A stretch of DNA of 64,000 nucleotides from Chrysomallon squamiferum (lineage: Eukaryota; Mollusca; Gastropoda; Neomphalida; Peltospiridae), in assembly GCA_012295275.1 (NCBI GenBank), contig CM022665.1, positions 40,999,152 to 41,063,151 of the forward strand. The letters run 5' to 3'. Below, piece after piece: positions 48,306-60,059 of the stretch (position 1 is its first letter; each line of letters opens with the position of its first letter). Position numbers and translations under genes: made by a program. The notes beneath the pieces were generated by a model that was not told where the DNA came from, searched no databases, and saw only the letters and a list, made by a program, of their open reading frames with translations.

Positions 48306-48902
48306 ATTCACATAGTTAAACTATATGCACTAATGACTGGTGCCATTAATTTTCTGTATTCAGATGAAATCCAAAGTCACTATAATTTTAATTTTTATAT
48401 TGATTTTAGCACACAGATAAACACACACAGGATTAAATTATATACACCAGTGTTTGATCAGAGGTAAGAACATGCCATTAGCTAAATATACTCAGTTGAA
48501 ATTTGAAGTCAACACTATGTACTATAATTTTAAATTCTGTATTGATTTTAACATTCATAGAACACATATGCAAAATATTAAATTGCATGCACCAGTGTGA
48601 GATCAGTAATAATTTGCCATTAACTTTCTCTTCTCAGACAAAACCTGAAGGCATTACTAAATACACTACAATGTGTGTCTGTCTGTCTATCTGTCTGTCT
48701 GTGTATCCATGTGTGTTAAATAACAAATCCATCAGTTTACAAATTACTTAAAAACAACATAATAAATACCAAGTCAAAGATAAAAAGACATCCATAAAGT
48801 TCATAAAACATAAAGAGTGATCTGTAATATTCATAAAATGTACAGTTATTGCATTATATTGAAGATAGCATAAAGTTTTACAAAATATATTTAAGACCTC
48901 CA
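48306..48902 (+). repeat. Degenerate tandem repeat, unit about 120 bp
   Basis: TTAAACTATATGCACTAATG, CAGATGAAATCCAAAGTCAC and TATTGATTTTAGCACACAGA recur as TTAAATTATATACACCAGTG, CAGTTGAAATTTGAAGTCAA and TATTGATTTTAACATTCATA, then TTAAATTGCATGCACCAGTG. CTGT repeats follow at about 48675-48705. Confidence 0.75.
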
Positions 48903-48913
48903 TAATAATAATA

Positions 48914-48957
<44 letters not shown>
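48903..48957. repeat. (AAT)n microsatellite
   Basis: Nearly pure AAT triplets with one GTA interruption. Confidence 0.97.
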
Positions 48958-48958
<1 letters not shown>

Positions 48959-51010
48959 TCAGACATAAAGACAAGAATACATTTCTACCAGTCTAAAGAC
49001 TGTTCAAGACAGTATAAAACTCATTTATGCATTGAATAAAAGTGCATAAACTTCTATAACTTAAGAGCATAAAGAAAAAACATTCCCATTAGAGTCAATT
49101 AGTCTGGATTTAGACTTCTGCTGGTGAACCAAAACACTTGAACAGTCCCAGAGCACCAAACATTTGACTCCTTGTCACGAACATGTCCAGTGTTTTAATC
49201 TCCTCATTATACCCACACACCTCAGAGAGCCATAAGTGTTTCTTACACAAATGTTTGTCTCACTTTTGTTTTCCATAATAAAATGTTACTGGCGATGGCA
49301 ATGTTTTGTAACAATACAAAAATGTCTGCCGACTGTAAAGATTTTTATTTTTTTATTTTAAAGGGTCAAATTTAAGTAGTATTCACATATTTTCTATACT
49401 TTTTAAAAGAGGAAATTTAAGTCACCTTCTTTTAGTTGTTATATTATAATCTTTCTGATGTCTGATTGTCCATATGGACTAAGCTACATTTAATATATTC
49501 ATTTTAGATTCATTTTTATGGGTCCTAGGCACTCGTGCATATTATTCGTGATAAATATTATTGATGTATCACTAAAAAGATGTTTGTCATCTGTCAAATA
49601 TAATTTCTTATTTACCTAACATTATATATTTTTTTAATCATTTATCTATAAAAGTAATCTTTTTAATATGTATTTATAATGTTCCAGCAAAATAACCCAT
49701 TCTGTTGCAATTTGTTTCCATTTTAGTTTTTTTTAACAAGTTCCTACTGTTAGTTTACTCAAATAATGGTAAAGAGCCATTTGAAGGCAGGAAAATACAA
49801 AACATAATTTTTACAGTTTACTTATATAAATAATTTAATCTAATTATTTCACAAGTGTCTCAAAGGAAGGTTTATCAGGAATGATTTTAATGATAAAATG
49901 ACTTCTGCCTGTCCCTGATGATCACTTTGAGAAATCCCCATCAACAACTTTTTTCTCCTACTCCTACATAGTTGTCATAGACAGGTTTGTTTTTGTACCC
50001 GAAATAAATGACTTTTTTGTTTAATTACTTAATTATCGTGTTGGTGTTAAAAGAATTATCATCACTGCTTCTGAAATTAAACTTTTGCATCTAGAAAGGT
50101 GTACATAATATACATCTAATATTGTAACACACTTATTGCATTCCTAAAACAGGTACCATTTTTATAATATATTTTTATCATACTGTTAACACTAACAGCA
50201 TCAACATGATTTGCTGTCAGTTGCCCACATACCACATACACTGTGATGGATTTGTGGCTGACACTAAATTATCTAGATAGATGATTATTTTATCCCTTCC
50301 CAGTCATTAATGGGTTTGGTATTGAGATTCGTAGTGAGAAATGGGCTACTTTCATGACATCATCCACACCACTAGCTAGCATTAACAACTATATTGGATT
50401 GTCAGGGAAAAGATTTAATGAAAACTGTATCTTTATTTAGTTTAGTGAAAAGACAATAAATTTAGTTGGAGACTTTTTGTTTTATTTTGTTGATTATTTT
50501 TAAGAAGATTTCGGTTCTCTTTAGAGATTTGTGAATTGTAAAAAGGTTTTGTTTAATTTCTTGTATCTGTAGATTTATTAAGACAGATAAAAAAAAAAAT
50601 TGCCTCAGACTTTAGTGGGAGACAGTATGTAGTCTATAGAGTTTATTTGTAAGGAAAATGGTCATAAATTTTGTAACATGTACAAACTGAATTTTACTTT
50701 TTTTTTTTGTTACTTGCAAGTCATGGTTTACACATACACATAAATATTTGTTTTTTTTTGTTGTTTTTTTTTTTTTATTATTTCTTTTAAATTCTAAGAT
50801 TTCACAGAATAGATTCTTATCTATTCCAGCAAAAAAACAAAAATAATAATAAAAAAAATAAAAATAAAAAAAAAAAAAAATCAATATCTATACCTGTACT
50901 CTATGTATAGATACTGAAATGAAGACTATAATACCTGGTTTGCATATATTTTATAACAACTCCATCTATATACCTATTGCCATCAATATCCTATTATTAA
51001 TTTATCAAAG
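48958..51010. other. Non-coding DNA of moderate complexity, nothing recognised
   Basis: Segments 49090-49250 and 50280-50420 are less AT-biased than their surroundings but show no splice-bounded frame or family I can name. They could be old transposon remnants. A/T tracts dominate 50690-50880. Confidence 0.45.
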
Positions 51011-51170
51011 AGTGTTGTATGTGCATTCCTGTGTCTGGGAAGGTCTGTCTAAAGGCTTCTTTAATGCTAATAAAAAAAAAAAAAGAGTAACCCATCATAT
51101 GGAGAAAGCTGGGATTTTTTTTCATTTTCTTTATCAGTGTGGTTCTTAACACTGTCATGACTATGTATAA
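51011..51170 (+). mobile_element. SINE 3'-half fragment
   Basis: GTGTTGTATGTGCATTCCTG, TGTCTGGGAAGGTCTGTCTA, GGCTTCTTTAATGCTAATAA, AAAGAGTAACCCATCATATG and TCAGTGTGGTTCTTAACACT follow the SINE order seen elsewhere. An A run has expanded within the core. Confidence 0.7.
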
Positions 51171-51530
51171 TGTTGGGTAATAGAAGATTAATCATTTTCT
51201 GAATGTTTTTATTTTCTTTGTTTCATTAACTTAATGTTGTAGTTGTTGTACATTGTTTTGTTGATTTTTTTTTGTTGTTGTTTTAAATTTTGTTTGAACA
51301 CTTAATTTTATCACAAATACACAAATTTATCATTATAATATTTTATTTTTTTAATGATGTGTTTTGTTTGTTTATTTTTATTTATTTTATTTCATTTATT
51401 TTTTGTTTTTTCACTACTTATTTGACTTTTAATTAAACTAAGTGGATTGTCGTGCCAATTTTCTAAACAAAACAAAGCCCATCATTCTGCAGACTTTAAG
51501 TCTAAATCAATAGCTGTTTTATATTAATTC
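51171..51530. other. AT-rich non-coding DNA
   Basis: Short GTT and TTTA tracts only. Confidence 0.5.
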
Positions 51531-51776
51531 AATTTTTTTTTTTTTTTTTATTTTTTTTATTATTTATTCTATTTCATTATTTTTTATATTAATTATTTTT
51601 AAAATTAACTTTATTTTCTACTTATTTATTTATTTATTTTATTTATTTATTTCATTATTTATTATTTTTAAATTTATTTTTTATTTATTTATTTTTTTTA
51701 TTTTTTATTATTTTTTTTTATTATTATTTAATTTTTTTTTATTTTTTATTATTATTATTTATTTTTTTTTTTTTTT
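51531..51776. repeat. T-rich (ATTT)n low-complexity tract
   Basis: About 245 bp of T and A almost without C or G on this strand. Confidence 0.9.
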
Positions 51777-52744
51777 GTCTGACTACTTTTGCTCAAAATT
51801 ATTGATTAAATACACAAACATTTTTAAAAATGTGGTTTTTAAAAATTACAGTGGTTTTTATCTTAATGGCAGCTGTTAAAAATAAATATTTGGAATCTGC
51901 ATAACATGTTTGTTTATTGCAATGACTTTTTTTTATTATTTCTTTTTCTATTATTATTAGTAGTAGTAGTAGCAGAAGTAGTAATAGTAGTAGTAGTAAT
52001 GATGTAGTAGTAGTAGCAGTAATGGTAATAGTAGTAATAGTATTGGTATTGTTTTGCTGTTGTTGTTATTATTATAACATGTTACAGATTATTGTTGTTG
52101 TTGCTATTAATATTATTATTTATTCATTTATTTTATTTTATATTTTTATTTATTTATTTATTTTTATTTTTATTTTTATTTATTTATTTATTTTTATTTT
52201 TATTTTTATTTTTTTTTATTTTCATTTTTATTTTTTTTTGATCTCACGAAATACTTTTAAATAAACATTTCATTAAATGCATTTATCCGTTTATTTCAAA
52301 TTTCATTATTTAACTTTACTAATTAGCCTATTATTCTTAAGAACGATTTAAACTGGTTTTAAAAGTCTGAATCTTTTATCATTTTTAAACAGTTGAAAAC
52401 AGTGGCCATGAGGCAGAGATAAGATTCACAGTCATGGTTTTATATTAAGTACTAATGCACTAAGACAGACTGGTAAATAAGAATAAAATTGTCGGCTGTG
52501 TCTAATGAAGAGACAATTTAATGTGTATGTTCATTAAAATCAGTGTAAGTGAACCCTCTGAATGTCTGCATCAACAAGAACACACAGAGAGATGATGGAC
52601 ATTTGATTTTGTCACCTAATTTGCCAGAGGAAGAAGTATAAAGTTTGTTTTAATCAGTTCAGCTCAGTCTGTCAGGGTTTTTTGTTCATGCTTCTGATAA
52701 TGCTGATACTTGTGGTTCCTGTTGTTTTATTTTGTGTTTAACAT
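51777..52744. other. Non-coding DNA with TAG triplets and TTTA tracts
   Basis: Interrupted TAG array at about 51955-52040 and (TTTA)/(TTTTTA) at about 52120-52240. The unique segment 52290-52740 has no recognised gene. Confidence 0.6.
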
Positions 52745-52952
52745 GCACGATATGCATGCTTGCATGCACACATGCATGCACACATGCACACACACACACA
52801 CACACACACAGTCAAACAATAATGCTTGCAAGCATCAGACATACAAACACGCACACATTCATAATTATACACACACATACAGACACAAAACACACACACA
52901 CACACATACATACATACATAAACATAAATAAATAGAGACACACATGCATAAT

Positions 52953-52989
<37 letters not shown>

Positions 52990-53040
52990 GCATATATCCA
53001 GATATACATACATGCACATAAACACACCCACATGCATATA
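52745..53040. repeat. GCATGCACA, (CA)n, (CATA)n and (TA)n array
   Basis: Repeated TGCATGCACACA words at 52744-52790, CA run to 52810, further CA/CATA tracts, and a TA run at about 52956-52984. Frames on both strands are artefacts. Confidence 0.93.
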
Positions 53041-53931
53041 AACCTGCCTGTGTACTCACATATATAAATAAATAATTATGTACATATATACTTACACACA
53101 TACGTACATAAACAGATAATTATGTAGATACAAATGAGAGTAACTGAAGATAAATTACTGCAGAAATTGATGTCATCATGTTTAAATTGTCAGCTTTGAT
53201 GTATCATTACTTCAAGAAATAAGGAGATTTACAAAAATAGATAATACTGACATGCATGTACTAAGGAAACTTTTAACTTTGACAGTATGTCTATAGCTAA
53301 ATATACATTGAGTACTAAATTACATCAATGTTGTTGTTGTTGTTTGGTTGTTATTTTTTAAGAATATTTAATAATGATTTATTATATTGTAACAGAAAGT
53401 ATTTTATTACGTGTGTATAATGTATATGTATGTACGTATATATGTATGTATATGTGTGTGTGTTTTGGTATGTATGTACATTTATGTATTTATGTATATA
53501 ATTGTTTATAAATGAATTTATAATACATGTGGCTGACTCACTAAATCTTTCTTGTCATTATTTTATTTAATTTTTTAATTTAATTTTTTTATTATTATTA
53601 TTGTTCCCTTTTCCACTGTTTTTCAGTTTAATTTTTTTTAAAATTTTTTTAAATTTATTTATTTCAAAAAAAATTGTTATTGTCCTTGGCAGATTAATGG
53701 TGCAAATACATGATGATGAAACCTTAAAAGCTAACAAGAAATATGACACTCCCTTTTCAAAAAAAACCATTATTTAAAAAAAAAAAATGGCTGTCCTGAC
53801 ATTTTCTGCAGTGAGATGCATCAGTGCATTTTGTGTGTTAATTTTTAAGGCTTTTCTGTTGATAAAATGTTGAAAAATTATAACATGCAGCATGAAGTTT
53901 AAGCTTGATTTATGTTTTTGTTTTTTTTCAG
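53041..53931. other. B3GALNT2: Non-coding DNA upstream of the first visible B3GALNT2 exon
   Basis: Presumed intron on the + strand, ending in the polypyrimidine tract and CAG acceptor at 53929-53931. It contains TATG-type repeats at 53400-53480 and T/A tracts at 53565-53670. No further exon was seen in it. Confidence 0.6.
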
Positions 53932-54039
53932 GGTTTTGAATTTGAGCTGGCAACAAACCAGTCAGCAAGTGATCCACTTTTGGTGAACTCTTCTGTCACA
54001 AAGTTAGAAAAGAATGATGGGGGAGTTCTGCTAATTGAG
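53932..54039 (+). CDS. B3GALNT2: B3GALNT2-like glycosyltransferase, internal exon (36 codons)
   Basis: The exon follows a T-rich tract and CAG and ends at GAG before the donor GTAATC, so it is 108 bp, phase 0 on both sides. It encodes GFEFELATNQ at the start and NDGGVLLIE near the end. Human B3GALNT2, recalled from memory, has SFEGTIVWES and VNDGGGVLRV in the same order. Two N-glycosylation sequons (NQS and NSS) suit a luminal ER/Golgi enzyme. The segment belongs to the region between the N-terminal part and the catalytic core. The open frame continues only 15 codons into the intron. The preceding exon, encoding the human KLWYKPVEQF equivalent, was not found. Confidence 0.85.
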
Positions 54040-56009
54040 GTAATCCACTTACTTTATTTTGTGAATGTAACTTGTGAAATCCTGTGAATTATTATCAAAT
54101 GGGGAAAAAATATAGAGAAAAAGAAATAAATAAAATTGTCTTTTACCATTTTTACTTTTTTTTTTTGTTTTTGGGTCTTTTAGAAAATCTACTTCTTAAT
54201 TATAAAGTCTTTACTGATATTTGTAAAATATACTTAAGGAAGAAAAAAAAGGGTTGGAAAGATGCTGTGTTTATTATTCTGGTACTAAATTCAAAGGTTG
54301 TTTATGAATGTCAGAAACTGTGTGGTTCTTTTTGCCAGAAGACAATCGTGTTTCTTTCTTTCTTTATTTATTTTTATTTACATACGTACTTACTTTCAGT
54401 AAACCATTTTTTTTTTTTTTTAAATTTATATTATATGAATTTTAACCTTCTTTTATATATGGAAAGGTATTTTTTTTTTTTTGTTTTTTTTTTTTTTTCG
54501 GTTTTATTTAGTTTTTGGATGGATGTTAATATGTATATATCTATGTGTATAACAAACACACACACACAAACACATCCAAACCCACAGCAAAAAACAAAAC
54601 ACACATTACAAAAAGTTTTATATTTTAAAAGACAAAAAAAAAAACACAAAGAAATGAAAAGAAAAGAAAAGTTACAAAATAAAATAATAATTCCGTACTA
54701 GAAAATAATTAACCTTCCTTGAAGCAACAACTTAACCGAAAACAAGATTTGTCTTTCATTATCCTGCCACTTTTGTCTCTCTGTAAAGAAGTTTCTCTTC
54801 ATGACATCACAAGTCAAAGAGATTCTTCATGTTGTTTTCACTGGCAAGTCACGATTTCTTAAGGCTCCTCATTTGGAAGTCTCCTTAAGGCAACAGACAT
54901 GTTAAAATGATGTGTCCAATGATGTTAGGAGCCAGACATCTGATAATAAACAGAGTTAGCTGAAGAATTAAAAAGGTGTATGTTGAGGATTCTTGTGTGA
55001 GGGATTTGAAAAAAAGAAAAATTTTAAATTTAATAATAATATTAAATTTCAAAAATAAAAGTTTTTGGCTGTAAGGGAATAGAAAACATATTAAGTAATT
55101 TTTAGAAATAATAAGTATTCTTTTCTGATATCTACAATCAAAGTTTTATTTCTGAATTCAGCTAGAGGAAATCTAAATATTTAGAAAAAAAGAAAGAGAA
55201 AAAAAGATTTAAGGGAAATGGGTGTATGAAGTGATGGGTAAAAAGAATACTAGTTTATTTTTGAATACTTCTATTAAACAAAAAACACAAAAGAAAATGC
55301 AAAAGAATTGGGTATTATAAGTTTAAATTTAAAGTTTGTTTTTAAAACACAAATTTAAAACTCGTAGAGAAGATCTAACATGGATGTGCAAAAATCAAAA
55401 AGAACTTATTTTAATTCAGTACAAACAAAGTTTAGTCAAAAATCAAAAACTAGTCTAAGATTAAAATGTAAAGCAAATAAAGGTCTCAGACGTTACTTTA
55501 TTTTAACCTCAAGCTTTCAGTGTGATCATGAAATATCAAAGCAACATACACAACCTTTTCAAAACAACTTTAACCTTTTATATAGATACTTTTCATTCCC
55601 AGTAACATTTGGGAATCAGCAGAACTTTTTATTTGTAAAACAAATTGGAAAACCAAGGATTCTAGATAAAAGTCAAATTCTGACATTTTGAATCCCAAAA
55701 AGGAGAAAGCTTGATCTTTTAATATGATTATAAAGTTTTAAAAATTGGCTATCATGTTGTTGTTGTTTTGTTTTTGGGTGTTTTTTGTTTTTTTTTTAAT
55801 TATGATTTATGAACTCAATCATGTGTAAATTCATTTATTTAATATGTCTTGATTCTGAAACTGTTGTGTGAATTTTGAATGTCAGTTACAGTATTTGATG
55901 ACTGATGGGTTTAAAAAGAATATCATTTGTGCAACAAGCTTTCATTACATATATACATACGAATATACATTCATACATACCCACATACACACATAAATAT
56001 ATACATACT

Positions 56010-56046
<37 letters not shown>

Positions 56047-56372
56047 CAAACATACGCAATGACCCCAACATCACTTTGTCATCCGTCAATATGCTACACA
56101 TATTATGTGTGACTCCAGTGATAAATAAAAATTATTAGAATTTTCCTGTTTAGTAAGACTCAGACATCTGCTGTAATATCAATATTACTGTATGACAAAC
56201 ACATAAACTGCTTATAAAGCTACTTTTATTGCATACCTGGTGGTGGAGTACTAAAAACTGTCACTGAGTCAGCAGTAAATCTGGGTTAACCCAAATCTGT
56301 GGCTGAAATATATTTATTACGTGGTCAGAGGCAGGCTGGAGAAAAGAACAGAATGAAGAGTTAACTTTGAAA

Positions 56373-56407
<35 letters not shown>

Positions 56408-57092
56408 GTCAGTAAAATAAAGATCACATTAAATAAGAATTGGATATTTTAGTCTTTTATTACTGAATGTATGTATTATATATTAACTGTTATTAAATAA
56501 TTTATCAAATTTCTTTTTTACTAATTCAAAATATTAGCTTTATTTTTCATCTTCTTATTGTGACTGTCATTATTACAACAACAACAGCTACTACTACAAC
56601 TACCATTAATACTACTGCTGCTGCTACTACTACTACTACTACTACTACTACTATTACTACTCTTCCTATATCACAATTGTAATTATCATTAATATTCTGT
56701 TATACCAATATTATTATCGATAGTATTTTACAATTGCTGTTACAAATACTATCACAACTACTACCATTACTACTACTACTATTACTACATTTACTACTAC
56801 TAATTATTATTATTACAGCTTCAGCTATTATGACTACTGCTATAACAGCTACTTCTACTACAACAACTGCTATTACTACCACTACAACTACTTTTACTAT
56901 TACTACTACAACAACTACTACAACAGTAACTACTACTATTACATATAACAGTTACAACTACTGCTGCTATTGTAATTACTACTATAATAACTGCCACTAC
57001 TACTACAAATACCACTGCTACTACTACCTACTACTACTACTACAGCTACTACAACTACTACTACTACTGCTATCACTGTTTTTAATTTGCAG
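54040..57092 (+). other. B3GALNT2: Intron between B3GALNT2 exons, about 3.05 kb
   Basis: Begins GTAATC and ends TTTGCAG. It holds T tracts with low-complexity frames (54084-54701), CA-rich sequence at 55960-56045, (AAAT)n at 56368-56407 and a triplet array at its 3' end. A 103-codon frame at 55380-55691 has ordinary composition but no recognisable domain, and the surrounding A-rich sequence gives no splice support. Confidence 0.8.
56573..57075. repeat. (ACT/AAC)n triplet array next to a splice acceptor
   Basis: About 500 bp of ACT, AAC and GCT triplets with ATT interruptions, ending less than 20 bp before the acceptor AG at 57091-57092. The Leu-, Thr- or Val-rich frames on both strands are its translations. 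The remaining pyrimidine tract, TGTTTTTAATTTGCAG, is short but adequate. Confidence 0.95.
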
Positions 57093-57171
57093 GCACTGAA
57101 TGAAGATCACACAGATATGAAGGATTCCAGTAATTCATTCTCTCTTGTGTCATTTATGTTCACTGTCCAAG
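57093..57171 (+). CDS. B3GALNT2: B3GALNT2-like glycosyltransferase, internal exon (26 codons + 1 base)
   Basis: Bounded by TTTGCAG and the donor in CAAG/GTATAA. It starts in phase 0, so it joins the exon at 53932 directly, and ends with one base of the next codon. It encodes ALNEDHTDMK and ends SFMFTVQ. The human counterpart has GGFIYTIQEGDALL at the corresponding place, so FMFTVQE-MDSL across the junction fits well. The exon is too short to be noticed as an isolated frame. Its support is the exact phase match to both neighbours and the collinear similarity. Confidence 0.85.
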
Positions 57172-57692
57172 GTATAAATTTAAGTTTTATTTTATTTGAT
57201 AAACCTAAAAATTCAGAAGATATTAAAAATATAACACACTAGATCAGTATGTTTCATACAGATAGTTACTTATATGTCTTACATATACTTTTATACATAT
57301 ATGTGTCTAGATGAGGATAAGTCTGTGTTTGTTTACACATAATTTCTGTGAGCTTTAAAACAAAGTTAAATACAAATGATTCCTAAAACATGCAAATGTT
57401 TTAATAAACAATAACAATCGCACACAAACACACATACACAGACATAAACACAGACATGCACATAAGCACACACATTTATAACTGCACTGACATATACATA
57501 CACACACACTCACACACATATGTATAAACATACACATACATAAGCACACAAACATACATACACATATACATATAAAAGCACACTTATACCAGTCATACCC
57601 CGAGAAGACATTTTTCATCAGATTTTATCTTCATGTTTCCCATATAATTAACCACAAGTAAATCTTGTATATTTTCATCTATTTTGTTTTAG
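57172..57692 (+). other. B3GALNT2: Intron between B3GALNT2 exons, 521 bp
   Basis: Begins GTATAA and ends TTTTGTTTTAG. CA/CATA-rich simple sequence occupies about 57418-57575. It is the shortest visible intron of the gene. Confidence 0.85.
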
Positions 57693-57876
57693 AAATGGAC
57701 TCTCTGAATGCTCACATAGCTAAGAGATCAGAAAGACTGAAAGCTTGGCAGGAAAAGATAGACAGAGATGAAAAACAACTCAGTGAAGAAATGACTCAAT
57801 ATGGAGACATTGTCAGAGTAGGGGTAGTGGACATATACAGAAACTTGCCTCGAAAACTGCTACTTTTTCATCAGTG
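57693..57876 (+). CDS. B3GALNT2: B3GALNT2-like glycosyltransferase, exon at the start of the GT31 catalytic core
   Basis: Joined to the previous exon in phase 1, it encodes E-MDSLNAHIAKRSERLKAW, a charged helix (QEKIDRDEKQLSEEM), then GDIVRVGVVDIYRNLPRKLL and FHQ-W. Human B3GALNT2, from memory, reads DIVFVDVVDTYRNVPAKLL then NFYRW. This D-x-Y-x-N-x-x-x-K-LL block is the GT31 signature just before the KTDDD metal-binding motif. The enzyme transfers GalNAc in beta-1,3 linkage to GlcNAc and in vertebrates acts on O-mannosyl alpha-dystroglycan in the ER. The frame meets TAG two bases past the GT of the proposed donor (TCAGTG/GTAGGA), with the Trp codon split in phase 2. I prefer a donor to a true stop, because stopping here would remove the catalytic motif. 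No KTDDD-encoding exon was seen up to 64000. Confidence 0.88.
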
Positions 57877-59042
57877 GTAGGAAAGATTTAAGTATTTAGC
57901 TCTAATTTACACTATTTGCAGAATAATGCTATAGAAAAGTATTATCTCATTGTCAGAAGATTTTTGTTAGAAACTAACATAAAAAGGCCAGCTGTCACAT
58001 TTGAGTTCTGTCAGTTGATCTGCAAGAGGTATCAATAGTTGATTATCATATAAGTCCAGTCAGTGTTTTACTTGATATTTCTGATGATATTAGTTTGTTC
58101 AATGTCATTAAAAACTTTTTATCTATCTATATATTACATGCATACATATATACATACATATGCATATATACATATGTTTTAGCTGCAGCTGTTTTTTTGA
58201 TGTCAGACATAATCATGCTTGTATAATATTGATATTTAATATTTCTTATACTTAACATCATTAGGTTGAAAGTAATAAAAAAAAAGATTAATGAAAGTGT
58301 TTGAACTTAATTCTTAAAAAGAAATTTTAAAATTAAATAAATAATGAACATTATATTTATAACATTTAAAGTCTAAAATAACAAACATATTGAAGAAAAA
58401 CAAAACAAGCAAAAAAAAAAAAAATAATAATAATAATAATAATAATAAGTGAACTTTATTTATAAAAATTATAAAAAATAATAAATAAATAAATAAATAA
58501 CATTTATTTTTTGGAGAATTTAAAAATACGACAGAAATTAACATTCGTTTTCAAAGCACTTCCAAAAAAAATCTGTAAAAGCCAGAAATACAATTTTATT
58601 TTCTTGGTTTAATCTTACTTAAATTGTTTCCTTTAAATCTTACTCTTGACACTGTAAATCGGAAAGATTACTAAGATCTTCTTTTCACAGAGGACAAATT
58701 AACAACAAGCAGTGCAACAGATGCCTTCCCAAACTTTCCAGTTATTGTTATTGCTTCGTGTAATTCAATAGTTCCGAGAAACAGGCAAAAATTGTTGCCT
58801 GCCAAATAGATCATGAAATTGGTTTTTCAAATAACATCATGGCAGTAAATATCCATCTTGTAAAGAAGCTTGGCCATTATAAAAATGGAATGAAAAGGAC
58901 AAGACTTCCATATTGCAGTATGATGTCATCTTTATGGCTGTGTACGATATAATAACCACAGAAACGTTTGTCGTTTGGTTCTTTTTCATTATGGATATTA
59001 CAGCCATAAAACAGCGTTCTACTGTACACAGATGAAATGTTT

Positions 59043-59044
<2 letters not shown>

Positions 59045-59087
<43 letters not shown>

Positions 59088-59298
59088 TATATTTTTTATT
59101 AATAATTATATTATTACGTTATTATTACCATTATTTTCATTATTATATTATCATCGTCATCTTTATCATTATTATTATCATTACTGTCATGATCATTGTT
59201 ATTATTTTTATTATTATTAGCATTATCATTACTGTTGTTGTTGTTGTAATGGATATCATTGTCATTCTCACAGTTATTATTATTATTACTGTTACCAT

Positions 59299-59330
<32 letters not shown>

Positions 59331-59340
59331 ATAGTAGTCA
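59045..59340. repeat. ATT/ATC/GTT/TAG triplet array
   Basis: Interrupted ATT and ATC triplets, GTT at about 59233-59248, and TAG at about 59300-59337. The Asn/Thr/Asp-rich minus frame and Ile/Val-rich plus frame are artefacts. Confidence 0.95.
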
Positions 59341-60059
59341 TTGTATTTTTTTTTACTGGATGGATTCTATCTTTTCTATAATTTACCTCCTTTTTATTTT
59401 TTTTAAATTTTAAAATGTCTTAATACATTTTTGTTTATTTATTAAAAAAGGAAGAGATAAGTTTCTCATCTCATTTTTTTTCTTACCTTTTATTTATTTA
59501 TTAGTTTCTCTGTTTTTACATTTATTTATTTATTATTTTGATGTTCTTTTATTTATTTTTTTTTTCTTTGTTTTATTTTATCATTATTTCACATTCTTCA
59601 AACTAAAAACAAAAAAATTATATATATTTTATTCTTTATATTTATTTGTAATTACTTCCTTATTTCATTTTTTTCTCCTCTAAACCAAAAAAAAAAACAA
59701 ATTTAAAAATATGTATTAAAGAAAAAAAAATCTTTTGTAGTGCAGATGATTTATCTCTAATGACAGCAATCAAACCTGCTGCAAATTCTCTGTTTTTCAA
59801 TAAAGCAGTTGATGTGTGATACATTCCACATTTTTTTAAATTTGATTTCACTGCATCATTGCTTCAGTTTTTTATTGTTCTTTTTTTTTTTTTTTTAAAT
59901 TTTAAATTTTTTTTTTTATTTATTCATTTTTTTTTTTTTGTGTGTGTGTGTGTGTGTGTTTGACAAATGCTGAATCATTGTCAACTGAGCTTTAAAAGAA
60001 TAAAAACAACAATAATGTCAATATCACTTCTAATACATCATCTATTTTAAGTAGTAGAA
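59341..60059. other. T-rich non-coding DNA
   Basis: TTTA/T tracts through 59390-59690 and 59880-59940 and a GT run at about 59940-59960. The 63-codon minus-strand frame at 59660-59851 is unsupported. Confidence 0.6.

Noticed and set aside
49965-50035. Polypyrimidine acceptor followed by VVIDRFVFVPEIND, loosely like the human EQFILPESFE segment
   Set aside because: There is no usable donor before the in-frame stop, and the similarity is too short.
54084-54701. 205-codon plus-strand frame, the longest in the window
   Set aside because: It lies in the intron after the first exon, is Phe/Lys/Tyr-rich from T and A tracts, and has no domain or splice support.
55380-55691. 103-codon plus-strand frame of ordinary composition
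   Set aside because: It lies within the intron between phase-matched exons, in A-rich DNA, with no recognisable family. It could only be revived by transcript evidence.
58682-58760. Acceptor-like TTTTCACAG with an open frame containing Cys pairs
   Set aside because: Joining it to the third exon (phase 2) makes TGA at the junction, and it lacks the expected KTDDD motif.
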